Positions 47,207-58,279 of a stretch of DNA of 64,000 nucleotides are shown in pieces. This DNA comes from Lampris incognitus (taxonomy: Eukaryota > Chordata > Actinopteri > Lampriformes > Lampridae). The translations under genes were made by a program, and so were the position numbers. The first letter of the stretch is position 1, and every line of letters starts with the position of its first letter. The notes beneath the pieces were generated by a model. It saw nothing but the letters and a program-made list of their open reading frames with translations, was not told the origin of the DNA and made no database searches. The stretch covers positions 22,192,873 to 22,256,872 of the forward strand of contig NC_079214.1 in assembly GCF_029633865.1 (NCBI RefSeq), given 5' to 3'.

Positions 47207-47433
47207 CCCCACACACACACACACACACACACACTCGTTGTTATATTCCAGGGTTGTCCCTAGACTCCCTGCTTATTTACCTTTACAGTTCTTGTTGCCC
47301 AGGGCCAATTTTGTAAACTAGAATTTCCTGTATAGTGAAAACTTTCCTCTTATCTTCTAGTACTTTCAACACAGAAGTTGGCTCATTGGTTAAGTGCTAC
47401 AGCTACAGAAGCTTGTATGAATAACTTTATATA

Positions 47434-47448
47434 GTGTGTATGTATGTG

Positions 47449-47507
<59 letters not shown>

Positions 47508-47516
47508 ATACACACA
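47434..47516. repeat. Compound (TA)(TG) microsatellite
   Basis: TATG, TA and TG blocks ending where the LINE leader begins. Confidence 0.9.
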
Positions 47517-50500
47517 GGGTGTTGTGATGCGTCTAGTGCAGCAGTGTGTAGTTGGAGGGAAGGTGCATGTGTTCTTCCAACCCGCTTGTGTCCTACCTGC
47601 CCTTAGCTTGCTGCCGCTGCCTAGCCTTTGTGGCGAATAGGGAAGTATCCTAGCGTGTAAGCCTTCCCTTGCCAGTACATAGCCTCTCCTTCACCAAGAC
47701 TCCTGCCAGGCCTCCCCGTGGCCACACATGGTAACTGGGGTCTTGCGGCCCCAGGCTAACCTGGCAGGGGATCTCGGAGCAGCAGTGGGCCCCAGAGATA
47801 CGGTGTGCAGGCCCACCCTGGTGGACACGCCCTGGCACCTATCAACCACTGCCCTGCTGCCTTGTGGGTGAGTCTGGAAGACATAAGGCTAAGGGAGCTT
47901 ACCCCAACAGAAAAGCAAGCTGTGGCGGCACGCTTCAAGGCGGTTTCTGAAAAACTGGATTTCCGGCAGCCCCCTGCAGTTGTGTGGAGGTGCCGGTCGT
48001 CTAGGGATCCCCCTTGCCATCGGAACCATCTCCTCTACAATCAAGTCATGTGGCGTTGGGAGAAGCGCACCCCCCATGCCACTTTATAAACCATCTCTGC
48101 GCAGGTATCTTCTGCTATCTGAGTCCCCGACCTCACAAAGTCTGGCGGCGATGGAGTATCCAATGACGGGAGCAGGTCTGAATGAGCTGGGAGCTCTTAG
48201 TTGGAACTCTGCACACCAGCGGCACCGGGCAACGGTCGTTAGCAGCTGGGATTGAGTGGCAGCTGTTTCCGGCAGACCCCTGTGCATCTGAGCAGCCCTA
48301 TTTAGGGACTGCACGGCTCACCCCTTTCGGGGAACGGCCTAGAAAAGGTGGCCCAAAAATTGCCCACTCAACACTGCGCCTGGGCAGGAAACCGCACCTG
48401 CCGGGCCATTCCACTATGCGGTCGAAAAACAAACATTATACCACTAAGATTTGCAGCATGGAACATAAGAACACTCCTGGACGTCAGCCATGGTACGGAC
48501 AGACCTCAACGCAGAACAGCACTTATTGCCAGCGAGCTGAAGCGCTATTGTGTGGATGTGGCGGCACTCAGTGAGACCAGGCTCCTTGAAGAGGGCTCGC
48601 TCAACGAAGTAGGAGAGGGCTACACCTTCTTTTGGAAAGGATACCCCCTAGGAGGTCAACACATCCATGGAGTTGGTTTTGTAATTAAGAACAGTCTCTT
48701 ACCCAAACTCGAAGAAACACCAGTGGGCATTAATGAGCGGCTTATGACCCTCCGTATACCCCTTGCAAAATGTCGATACATCACCTTGATAAGTGCCTAT
48801 GCTCCAACTTTACCATCTCATGATGAAGAGAAAGATCGCTTCTACCAGGCACTCGATGATATACTCATCAACATCCCAAGGAGCGACAAAGTCATTTTGC
48901 TTGGTGATTTTAATGCCCGAGTTGGGAAGAATATGCAAAATTGGAATGGAGTGATTGGCGCCCACGGCATTGGAAAAGTCAACCCCAATGGCATAAGACT
49001 TCTTAGTCTGTCCTCGGAACATGACCTCACCATCACAAACACCATTTTCCAACAAAAGAATAAATACAAGGCATCCTGGATGCATCCCAGATCCAAACAC
49101 TGGCACCTGCTTGATTATGCTATCGTGAGGCGGGTTGATCTTAAAGACGTGCTCCTTACAAGAGCTATGCGAGGAGCAGACTGCTGGACAGACCACCGTA
49201 TGATCCTGACAAAAGTCAGAGTACATGTCCGACCCTTGAGACGCCAATCTGGGCCAAAAAAGAAACCACTCCACTGCGCCAGACTATCCAACAGCGACAC
49301 CCGAAACACCTTCCGTCGTTCTCTAGCTGACAACTTAGTTGACATTGAACAGCTGATCAACTCAGAGTCTGGGATGGATGAAAAGTGGACCTCTCTGAGC
49401 ACCACCCTCTTTGACAATGCAGCCCAGTCCATTGGCTTCAAAACCAAGAAACATCAGGACTGGTTTGATGACAATGCCGGAACGATCTCCACCCTCCTGG
49501 ACAACATGCATAAGGCACACAGAGCTGCCCTCAGCAACCCACTATCCCAACCTCTCAAGAAAAAATGGCAAGACCTCCGCTCTGAGGCCCAAGCAACTCT
49601 GCGGAAACTGCAAAATGAGTGGTGGATTTTGAAAGCCAACGAAATCCAGGCTCATGCAGACAGGAACGACATGCATGGTTTCTATGATGCAGTTAAGGCC
49701 ATCTATGGCCCCAGAAACTGCTCCCTGACACCCGTTAGGTCTGCCGATGGAACAACTCTCATCAAGGATCAGGCCCTGTTAGTGGAGCGGTGGGCCGAGC
49801 ATTTTAACACCCTGCTCAACCAGCCCACCCCAGTGGACTCAACTGTACTGGCAGAACTCCCTGAACAGCCTACCTTGCAAGACCTAGACCTCCCACCATC
49901 TTTTAAAGAAATCCTACATGCAGTCAAGACCCTGAAAAACAACAAAACCCCTGGACCTGATAATATTCCAGCTGAAATCCTCAAGGAAGGAGGCTACCTC
50001 TGTACGAGGACACTGTATCTCTATATCCTTGAGGTGTGGAGTCGCGAGTGTGTCCCCCAACAGTGGAAAGATGCCAACATTGTGGCCATTTATAAAAACA
50101 AAGGAGACAAATCCATCTGCTCCAACAGTAGGGGTATTTCACTACTGGCCATTGCAGGAAAGGTTCTAGCCAAGATCATGCTCCGCAGACTAACACTCGC
50201 AGTAGCCGAACAGGTCATACCAGAGTCACAATGCGGCTTCCGAAAGGATAGAGGGACCGTTGACATGATCTTTGTGACACGCCAGCTCCAGGAGAAATGC
50301 AGAGAACAGCACAAGGATCTATACATAGCATTCATAGACCTCTCAAAGGCATTTGATACAGTTAACCGGGCCCTGCTGTGGCAAGTCCTGAAGAAATTTG
50401 GATGTCCACCCAAGTTTCTCACCATTCTTGGACAGTTTCACTCAGGAATGATGGCCCAAGTGGTAGTGGGGAACCGCAGTTCTGAGCCCTTTGGTGTGCA

Positions 50501-51686
50501 GACTGGAGTCAGACAAGGCTGTGTGCTAGCCCCAGTCCTGTTCAATATCTTCTTAGTCTCTGTTACAACACTGTTACGAAGGAGGCTGGAGAAGCAGGCT
50601 GGAGTTACCATTGACTTCAGGCTCGATGGAAACCTATTCAACATCAGGAGGTTTCAGGCAACCACCAAGTTGACCTCTGAGACCATTATTGAGCTACAGT
50701 ATGCCGACGATTGTGCCCTGGTAGCTCACACACCAGAAGCTCTACAGAGCACTCTGTCGGCAGTTGTAACTGCATACAGGAGAATGGGACTGATTATTAA
50801 CAAACAAAAGACAGAGGTAATCTGTCAGTTGACTGCCGGCCTCCCAAACCACCCAACAACCTTCACAGCAGAAGGGCAACAACTGGCCACTGTTTCTGCC
50901 TTCAAATATCTGGGAAGTATGCTATCCGACACCTGCAAAATAGACGATGAGATTCAGCACCGCCTCAAACAAGCCTCAACATCTTTTGGCCGTCTAATGA
51001 GAAGGGTTTTCCAAAACAGCAACCTCAATCTCCACACTAAAGTGCTTGTTTACAGAGCAGTGTGCATCTCCACACTACTCTATGGGTGTGAGGCATGGAC
51101 CATCTACAGCCACCATCTCAGAAGCCTGGAGGCCTTCCATATAAAATGTCTCCAGAGGATCCTCGGCATTACTTGGGAGGACAGAGTGCCACACACAGAG
51201 GTGCTGGAGCGGGCAGGCAGCTGCAGCGTGGAGTCTACCCTAAAACACCATCAACTCAGGTGGCTTGGGCATGTTATCCGCATGCCCAGCGAACGACTCC
51301 CATGAAAAGTCCTCTACGGCCAACTACGCCTTGGCCAACGCACTGCTGGTGGGCAGAAGAAGCGGTTCAAAGACCAAATGAAGACCACACTAAAAAGATG
51401 TCAGATCAACCCCTGTTCTTTGGAGGAACTTGCTTTCTGCCGCACAACCTGGCGCTCTCACATCTCAGAGGGAGTGAAGTACATGGAAAACCAGCGCACA
51501 CAACACCGTGTAGCAAAGTGTGCGAAGAGGCATGCTCGCAAAGCTACCCCTACCCCCTCCAGCACCACTTTTACATGCCCGGTCTGCAACCGCAGCCGTG
51601 CATCCAGGATCGGACTATTCAGCCACCAAAGGACCCACAAATAGAAGAAGATGGTCATCATCGGGCACGATGGACAACCAGCAAGC
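47517..51686 (+). mobile_element. Nearly intact non-LTR retrotransposon
   Basis: One long coding frame (endonuclease and RT) preceded by about 0.8 kb of GC-rich leader (47,517-48,305) with no convincing second ORF, followed by a short 3' UTR that passes directly into a TA/CA microsatellite. The element is bounded by microsatellites on both sides, so exact ends and target duplication cannot be set. Clade not certain. Confidence 0.85.
48348..51644 (+). CDS. LINE endonuclease/reverse transcriptase, one in-frame stop
   Basis: The frame is open from 48,306; no ATG lies before the endonuclease start, and the first codon of this entry is GTG. Residues about 30-320 are an apurinic-type endonuclease (RFAAWNIRTLLD, ALSETR, ISAYAPT, LLGDFNAR with D187, CWTDHRMI). 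RT follows (NNKTPGPDNIPAEIL, QCGFRKDRGTVDM, FIDLSKAFDTVN, GVRQGCVLAP, YADDCAL with D787/D788). The C-terminus has LRWLGHVIRMPSERLP, a TGA at 51,303 and, in the same frame, a further 112 codons ending in a C2H2 finger (CPVCNRSR ... SHQRTH). The TGA stands where relatives have Arg, compatible with a CGA-to-TGA change. Read through, it is 1098 codons. Enzyme of target-primed reverse transcription. Confidence 0.9.
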
Positions 51687-51687
51687 A

Positions 51688-51784
<97 letters not shown>
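51687..51784. repeat. (TA)n(CA)n(TA)n microsatellite
   Basis: Flanked by the LINE 3' end on the left and the Tc1 inverted repeat on the right. Confidence 0.95.
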
Positions 51785-53399
51785 CACTACCGTTCAAAAG
51801 TTTGGGATCACATTGAAATGTCCATATTTTTGAAGGAAAAGCACTGTACTGTTCAATGAAGATAACTTTAAACTAGTCTTAACTTTAAAGAAATACACTC
51901 TATACATTGCTAATGTGGTAAATGACTATTCTAGCTGCAAATGTCTGGTTTTTGGTGCAATATCTACATAGGTGTATAGAGGCCCATTTCAAGCAACTAT
52001 CACTCCAGTGTTCTAATGGTACAATGTGTTTGTTCATTGGCTCAGAAGGCTAATTGATGATTAGAAAACCCTTGTGCAATCATGTTCACACATCTGAAAA
52101 CAGTTTAGCTCGTTACAGAAGCTACAAAACTGACCTTCCTTTGAGCAGATTGAGTTTCTGGAGCATCACATTTGTGGGGTCAATTAAACGCTCAAAATGG
52201 CCAGAAAAAGATAACTTTCATCTGAAACTCGACAGTCTATTCTTGTTCTTAGAAATGAAGGCTATTCCATGCGAGAAATTGCTAAGAAATTGAAGATTTC
52301 CTACACCGGTGTGTACTACTCCCTTCAGAGGACAGCACAAACAGGCTCTAACCAGAGTAGAAAAAGAAGTGGGAGGCCGCGTTGCACAACTGAGCAAGAA
52401 GATAAGTACATTAGAGTCTCTAGTTTGAGAAACAGACGCCTCACAGGTCCCCAACTGGCATCTTCATTAAATAGTACCCGCAAAACACCAGTGTCAACAT
52501 CTACAGTGAAGAGGCGGCTGCGGGATTCTGGGCTTCAGGGCAGAGTGGCAAAGAAAAAGCCATATCTGAGACTGACCAATAAGAGAAAAAGATTAAGATG
52601 GGCAAAAGAACACAGACATTGGACAGAGGAAGACTGGAAAAAAGTGTTGTGGACGGATGAATCCAAGTTTGAGGTGTTTGGATCACAAAGAAGAACGTTT
52701 GTGAGATGCAGAACAAATGAAAAGATGCTGGAAGAATGCCTGACGCCATCTGTTAAGCATGGTGGAGGTAATGTGATGGTCTGGGGTTGCTTTGGTGCTG
52801 GTAAGGTGGGAGATTTGTACAGGGTAAAAGGGATTCTGAATAAGGAAGGCTATCACTCCATTGTGCAACGCCATGCCATACCCAGTGGACAGCGCTTGAT
52901 TGGAGCCAATTTCATCCTACAACAGGACAATGACCCTAAACACACCTCCAAATTGTGCAAGAACTATTTAGAGCAGAAGCAGGCAGCTGGTATTCTATCG
53001 GTAATGGAGTGGCCAGCGCAGTCACCAGATCTGAACCCCATTGAGCTGTTGTGGGAGCAGCTTGACCGTATGGTACGCAAGAAGTGCCCATCCAACCAAT
53101 CCAACTTGTGGGAGCTGCTTCTGGAAGCGTGGGGTGCAATTTCTCCAGATTACCTCAACAAATTAACAGCTAGAATGCCAAAGGTCTGCAATGCTGTAAT
53201 TGCTGCAAATGGAGGATTCTTTGACGAAAGCAAAGTTTGATGTAAAAAAAATCTTATTTCAAATACAAATCATTATTTCTAACCTTGTCAATGTCTTGAC
53301 TCTATTTTCAATTCATTTCACAACATATGGTGGTGAATAAGTGTGACTTTTCATGGAAAACACAAAATTGTTTGGGTGATCCCAAACTTTTGAACGGTA

Positions 53400-53402
<3 letters not shown>
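51785..53402 (+). mobile_element. Full-length Tc1/mariner element, nearly intact
   Basis: Inverted ends begin cactaccgttcaaaagtttg, flanked by TA at 51,783-51,784 and 53,403-53,404. It is 1618 bp long and was inserted in a TA microsatellite. The ends show few mismatches and the transposase has a single nonsense change, so the copy is relatively young. Confidence 0.95.
52197..53240 (+). CDS. Tc1 transposase, one nonsense codon at position 6
   Basis: The family-typical start MARKR is followed by TAA (52,212-52,214) where relatives have Gln (CAA). From there the frame is open to TGA at 53,240, 347 codons in all. An in-frame ATG at 52,269 gives 323 aa. Order: helix-turn-helix DNA-binding region (MREIAKKLKISYTGVYY), KRSGRPRCTTEQED, then the DDE domain with WTDESKFEVFG (Asp), QQDNDPKHTSK (Asp) and [13 protein letters not shown] (Glu), i.e. 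DD34E. The 323-aa product lacks only the first 24 residues. It would cut and paste at TA sites in the nucleus. Confidence 0.93.

Positions 53403-53440
<38 letters not shown>
53403..53440. repeat. (TA)n microsatellite
   Basis: Continuation of the TA tract that received the Tc1 element. Confidence 0.9.
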
Positions 53441-53441
<1 letters not shown>

Positions 53442-53605
53442 AAATCCAGTGACTCAAGTAAATTTGGATTATTTGGCTATACAACAATAGCCAACTTGGC
53501 AGCCGATGAGTGTGCGACGCACGAAACAAGCTTGTACTGCTATGTATTACAGTTTTTTCCCTACATCTATCTTAATATTCTGCTCCTCATTTGTTGAGCA
53601 TTTAT
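53441..53605 (+). repeat. Dispersed hairpin-associated repeat
   Basis: 'ccagtgactcaagtaaattt', 'gagtgtgcgacgcacgaaac' (short palindrome), 'aagcttgtactgctatgtat', 'ttttttccctacatctatct', 'ctgctcctcatttgttgagc'. Matches pieces at 20.2, 21.4 and 23.1 kb. Possibly the non-coding end of a retroelement, but the class is not established. Confidence 0.6.
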
Positions 53606-53639
53606 ATATATCTATATATCTATATATCTATATAAAATG

Positions 53640-54050
53640 CCAATGGTAATGTTGCGTGAGGCCCTCCATTTGTGGCACGTGCAAAGGTATGCAATGTTGT
53701 AAATCAATGAGATTTTAAATTATTTTTAATACAATTCAATTGTCTTGTGATATTCTCATTTTTTACTGGATTATCTAGAAAACCCCACTTACACCTGGTA
53801 CTAACTTGCGACCTCTGTCTAGATATCATCCATGTCAGTTCTTTTAGGTTTTTTATATCATATCTGTATATCATGATATCAGATCTTTTAATAGATTCAT
53901 AATTAGGATCATTATCCTGCCAGAAGACCCAAGACCTTCGATGAAGACCCAGTTCAGGACATACCATTGGGCATTATGCTAAAAAATGTCTTGATAATCT
54001 TCAAATACCTTGGGCTCATCATCCAAGGGTTCCAGTACTAGAGGCAATAA
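53640..54050. other. Intergenic stretch
   Basis: AT-rich sequence with no recognised gene; it ends with the gcaac copy of the LTR-element target duplication. Confidence 0.4.
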
Positions 54051-54055
54051 GCAAC

Positions 54056-54265
54056 TGTAATGAATGAAAGGTCACGTGTTTAACTTGACCTACTCACGGA
54101 TGTACGTGCAGTGCGTGGGACGTATACAGGAAGTTAGAAGCGCATGTTATGAAGGTTGTATGTCGGATGAACGCTAGTAAAAGCTACACAGTTAAGAACC
54201 TACGAAGTCGGCTCGTTCTTGAATTATTCTTATGTCAGTAAGACAAGGCGTCTACGGACATTACA
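54056..54265 (+). repeat. 5' LTR (210 bp)
   Basis: TGTAATG ... CATTACA with 7-bp inverted ends. Short for a Gypsy LTR. Confidence 0.96.
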
Positions 54266-54283
54266 TGGTGTCAGAATAGTCTG
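54266..54283 (+). promoter_or_regulatory. Primer binding site
   Basis: Begins TGGTGTCAGAA immediately after the LTR; the TGG start pairs with a tRNA CCA end. Which tRNA is used is not decided. Confidence 0.75.
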
Positions 54284-54304
54284 TGTATCGGAACACGAGC
54301 GGTC

Positions 54305-57300
54305 ATGCCGAAGTTTAATCCGCCGAGTGAATTCAAGTTTGACTGCCCCGTTGAATGGCCGGAGTGGAGACAACGGTTTTCGCGCTTCAGGCTCGCGACA
54401 AAGCTGGATAAAGACGACGGGGAGATTCAAGTGAGTTCGCTGATTTATGCAATGGGAAGCGAGGCTGAAAAGATATTCAGCTCGTTTGACTTCGCGGCGG
54501 AGGGTGATAAAGTGGACTATGATATCGTACTGAAAAAGTTCGACGGCTACTTTATTCCCCGCCGTAACATCATACATGAGAGGGCGTGCTTCTATCAACG
54601 TAGCCAGCAGCCAGGAGAGACAGCGGAGATGTACATCCGGACATTGTATGAGCTGTCTGAACACTGTGAGTTTGGGGACAAGAGGGATGAACATATCAGA
54701 GATCGTCTGGTAGTGGGCATAAAAGATAAGGTGCTCTCCCGTCAGTTCCAGCTCACAGCGGACCTTACTCTGGTGAAAGTCATTGAACAAGTGCGCCAGG
54801 CGGAGGCAATAACAAAGCAGCTCAGCCTCCAAGCTAACCAACCAGAGGCCCTGCTGGCTAACGTCAATGTTGTCCGATGGCGGGACGAACGCCAAAACAA
54901 AAAGGGCGGACAGCGTCATGGTGGCGGCAGTCCGGCAACCAACAAAGTAGACGAATGCGGGAGGTGCGGCAAGACGCAGCACACCGATGAGCGGAAGTGT
55001 CCTGCAACGAACAGTAAGTGCAACAAGTGTCATAAAAAGGGACATTGGGAGCGTGTATGTCACTCTAAAGCGGTGAGAGAAGTCACTGAAGAGGTTAAAC
55101 AGCTGTACTTTCTGGGAGAAGTTGGCAAAGAGAGCAGTCAGGAAGATTGGACTGTTAGTTTAACAATAAGTGATGTACCAATAACCTTTAAAATTGACAC
55201 GGGGGCTGACGCTACTGTTATCAACCAAGGGACATTTAAAAAGCTGAAGCCAAACATAAAACTGGGACCTCCTGACACATGCTTCATAAGCCCAGGTGGA
55301 AACATCAGCTGCATAGGACAGTTTCAAGCCACAACCAAATACAAGGAGAAACAATACTCCTTTCCAGTGTATGTGATCAAGGGGAGAGGCAGCTGTCTGC
55401 TGAGTCGTCCAGAGGCAGTGGAGATGGGTCTAGTGAAGCGGATGAATGAGGTCAGTGGAGTTTTCGGTTCAAGGGGACTGCTGAAAACAGACCCAGTGAA
55501 AATAGCTCTGGTGGAGGGTGCCCAGCCATACGCGGTGCATACAGCCAGACGGATACCACTGCCACTTGTACCACTGGTTAAGAAAGAACTGCAGCGCATG
55601 GAAAATGAGGGCATTATTGAAAAAGTGACTCAGCCCACAGAATGGTGCGCCGCTATGGTGCCGGTGCTGAAACCGAACAAGAAAGAGGTTCGCTGCTGCG
55701 CTGACCTCAGGAGGCTGAATCGAGCGGTGAAACGTGAGAAATACGTGCTGCCCACTATGGAGGAAATAATGCCAAGGCTCGCAGGGTCAAAGTTCTTCAC
55801 AACGTTGGATGCAGCAAGTGGGTTTTACCAGATCCCCTTGCATGAAGACAGCAGGGGGCTCACCACTTTCATCACCCCATTTGGGAGGTATGCTTTCTGC
55901 CGCCTTCCATTTGGTATAACGAGTGCTCCAGAGATTTTCCAGAGAAAGATGGCGGAAACTCTGACCGGGCTAGAGGGCACAGAGGTGTACATGGATGACA
56001 TCCTTATACATGGAGAGACTGAGGAAATCCATGACCGGCGCCTAGCAGAGGCGCTGGGGGTCATTGAAACAGCAGGTCTCAAACTGAACCAAGCGAAATG
56101 CAAGTTCAAACAGAAACAAGTCCGCTTCCTTGGTCATATCATCAACGAGGCAGGCATCAGACCTGACCCGGACAAAGTGGCCGGAATAGAGAACTTTCCT
56201 CAGCCCCAGAACGTGACGGAGCTCAAGAGGTTCCTCGGGATGGTGAACTATTTGGCAAAATACGTCCCAGAGCTGTCCACTGTAGGTCAGCCGCTTTATG
56301 GACTGCTTAAAGCAACGACAGAGTGGCTGTGGGGACCTGCACAGAACACAGCATTCCAAGACCTTAAAGCAGCACTCGCCACCGCCCCGGTACTCACCTT
56401 TTATGATGTCACTAAGGCTACGGTGGTGTCAGCAGATGCCAGCAGCTACGGGCTGGGAGGCGTTCTGCTCCAGCAGCACGGGGAACACTGGAAGCCCGTG
56501 GCCTACTGCTCCCGACGGCTGAGTGACGCAGAGACAAGGTACGCACAGATCGAGAAAGAGTGCTTAGCCAGCGTCTGGGCATGTGAAAGGTTCGAGAAGT
56601 ACTTGTTTGGGCTTGACAATTTCAGACTTGTCACCGATCATAAACCACTAGTGCCTCTCATGAACAGCAAAGACTTGGATAATGTGCCCATTAGGTGCCA
56701 GAGACTGTTAATGAGGCTGATGCGTTTCAATGCAGTGGCTGAATACGCACCAGGCAAAACTTTAGCTGTGGCTGATGCACTCTCCAGAGGCCCAGAGCAG
56801 TGCTACGGAGATGGTGCTTCTCATGATGATGTTGCAGCGCACATTGATGCCATCGTGTGCCAGGTGCCTGCGACACCTCAAAGGATGCAGGAGATAAAAC
56901 AGAGCACGGATGGGGATCTGCAGCTCCAGACAGTGTTGGGCTTCATCAGACACGGCTGGCCTGAGTATGTCGATAAAGTGCCGGAGACAGTCAGAGACTT
57001 TTATCAGGTGAGAGGGGAGTTATCTGAGGTAGATGGTTTAGTCATCAGAGGCAGTCGTATCGTCATTCCCACAGAGATGAGGGAGGTGATCTTAGACAGA
57101 ATACACGACGGGCACCAGGGGATAGCTAAGTGCAGAGAGAGAGCTAGCCAGTCAGTGTGGTGGCCCAAAATGACAGAGCACATTACAACAAAGATACAGC
57201 AATGTCAATTCTGCAGAGAACACAAGAACACACAGAGAAAAGAGCCTTTAATGTCAAGTGAGCTCCCATCCAGACCATGGCAGAAAGTTGGCATAGACCT

Positions 57301-58153
57301 GTGTGAGTACAAAAAGCAAAACTACTTGATAGTGTCTGACTATTATTCCAGGTTTTTGGAGATCCTAAATCTACCAACAACTACTAGCAGTCAGGTTGTA
57401 GCTAGGCTGAAGGCTACATTTGCACGTTTTGGTATCCCTGAAATTGTAGTTAGTGATAATGGGCCACAGCTAGTTTCAGAAGAGATGAGGAGGTTCAGTG
57501 AGGATTATGATTTCATCCATGTGACTTCAAGCCCACACTACCCCCAGAGTAATGGACAGGCAGAGAGGGCTGTTCAGATAGCCAAAAGCATATTAAGGCA
57601 GGAAGACCCTCTCCTCGCCCTGTTGACATACAGAGCTACACCCTCTTCTTCCACTGGAGCCAGTCCAGCGGAATTGCTCATGGGTAGGAGACTCAGAACC
57701 ACCTTACCCACATTGCAGCATAACCTGAAACCGGCCTGGCCTAAAGAGGAACTGATCAAAACCGCTGACGCCGCAGCCAAATCGAGGCAGGCTTTCTACT
57801 ACAACCGCAGGAACGGCGTGCGGACACTGCGCCCACTGAACTCGGGTGACGCAGTACTCACCAAACTTGATGGACAGAAAACATGGACAATGCCAGCAGT
57901 TGTTCACAGTCAGAGCTCCACTCCCAGATCCTACATAGTGGAGACAGCTCAAGGTGAACATTACAGAAGGAACAGGCGCCACCTGTTGGCCACACCCAAA
58001 ACACTCACCTTTGTCAGCAGGGATCCTGACCATGTCACTCCAGGGGAGAGTGGAAACACGGATGAGTCCCGAGCAGCAGAAATGCCAACTTCCACACCAT
58101 ATGTTACTCGCTCTGGCAGGGTGAGCAAGCCTGCAATCCGGCTGGATTTGTGA
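54305..58153 (+). CDS. Gag-Pol polyprotein, 1282 aa, uninterrupted
   Basis: The ATG lies 39 nt after the 5' LTR. Gag occupies about residues 1-260, with a capsid-like region and two zinc knuckles (C218-x2-C-x4-H-x5-C232 and C239-x2-C-x4-H-x4-C252). Protease follows (D298 in KIDTGADATVI), then RT (CCADLRRLN, YMDD at 562-565, FLGHIINEAGI), RNase H (VSADASSYGLGGVLL) and integrase. The integrase has a Zn-binding HHCC region (HDGHQGIAKC, CQFC), catalytic D998, D1051 and E1087 (D-x52-D-x35-E) and a C-terminal DNA-binding tail. Gag and Pol share one frame without a shift, so the Gag:Pol ratio must be set by processing. The product copies its RNA to DNA and integrates it. The order PR-RT-RH-IN is the standard Ty3/Gypsy one. 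No key residue is missing. Confidence 0.97.
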   Translation: MPKFNPPSEFKFDCPVEWPEWRQRFSRFRLATKLDKDDGEIQVSSLIYAMGSEAEKIFSSFDFAAEGDKVDYDIVLKKFDGYFIPRRNIIHERACFYQRSQQPGETAEMYIRTLYELSEHCEFGDKRDEHIRDRLVVGIKDKVLSRQFQLTADLTLVKVIEQVRQAEAITKQLSLQANQPEALLANVNVVRWRDERQNKKGGQRHGGGSPATNKVDECGRCGKTQHTDERKCPATNSKCNKCHKKGHWERVCHSKAVREVTEEVKQLYFLGEVGKESSQEDWTVSLTISDVPITFKIDTGADATVINQGTFKKLKPNIKLGPPDTCFISPGGNISCIGQFQATTKYKEKQYSFPVYVIKGRGSCLLSRPEAVEMGLVKRMNEVSGVFGSRGLLKTDPVKIALVEGAQPYAVHTARRIPLPLVPLVKKELQRMENEGIIEKVTQPTEWCAAMVPVLKPNKKEVRCCADLRRLNRAVKREKYVLPTMEEIMPRLAGSKFFTTLDAASGFYQIPLHEDSRGLTTFITPFGRYAFCRLPFGITSAPEIFQRKMAETLTGLEGTEVYMDDILIHGETEEIHDRRLAEALGVIETAGLKLNQAKCKFKQKQVRFLGHIINEAGIRPDPDKVAGIENFPQPQNVTELKRFLGMVNYLAKYVPELSTVGQPLYGLLKATTEWLWGPAQNTAFQDLKAALATAPVLTFYDVTKATVVSADASSYGLGGVLLQQHGEHWKPVAYCSRRLSDAETRYAQIEKECLASVWACERFEKYLFGLDNFRLVTDHKPLVPLMNSKDLDNVPIRCQRLLMRLMRFNAVAEYAPGKTLAVADALSRGPEQCYGDGASHDDVAAHIDAIVCQVPATPQRMQEIKQSTDGDLQLQTVLGFIRHGWPEYVDKVPETVRDFYQVRGELSEVDGLVIRGSRIVIPTEMREVILDRIHDGHQGIAKCRERASQSVWWPKMTEHITTKIQQCQFCREHKNTQRKEPLMSSELPSRPWQKVGIDLCEYKKQNYLIVSDYYSRFLEILNLPTTTSSQVVARLKATFARFGIPEIVVSDNGPQLVSEEMRRFSEDYDFIHVTSSPHYPQSNGQAERAVQIAKSILRQEDPLLALLTYRATPSSSTGASPAELLMGRRLRTTLPTLQHNLKPAWPKEELIKTADAAAKSRQAFYYNRRNGVRTLRPLNSGDAVLTKLDGQKTWTMPAVVHSQSSTPRSYIVETAQGEHYRRNRRHLLATPKTLTFVSRDPDHVTPGESGNTDESRAAEMPTSTPYVTRSGRVSKPAIRLDL

Positions 58154-58268
58154 GGCGTATGGACTTGTGTATTGCGGGGGATTTTTTATTTTTTGTGAAA
58201 AGGGGGGTGATATACAGGTTAAAATTGTTGGCAGTAAATGTTCAGAGAAATGTTTAGAAAATCATCTT

Positions 58269-58279
58269 AGAGGGGGAGA
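58269..58279 (+). promoter_or_regulatory. Polypurine tract
   Basis: agagggggaga immediately before the 3' LTR, the expected plus-strand DNA primer. Confidence 0.85.

Noticed and set aside
54230..55063. 277-codon open frame on the minus strand opposite gag
   Set aside because: It is antisense to the uninterrupted gag-pol frame and shows no recognisable domain; it is a shadow of the real gene.
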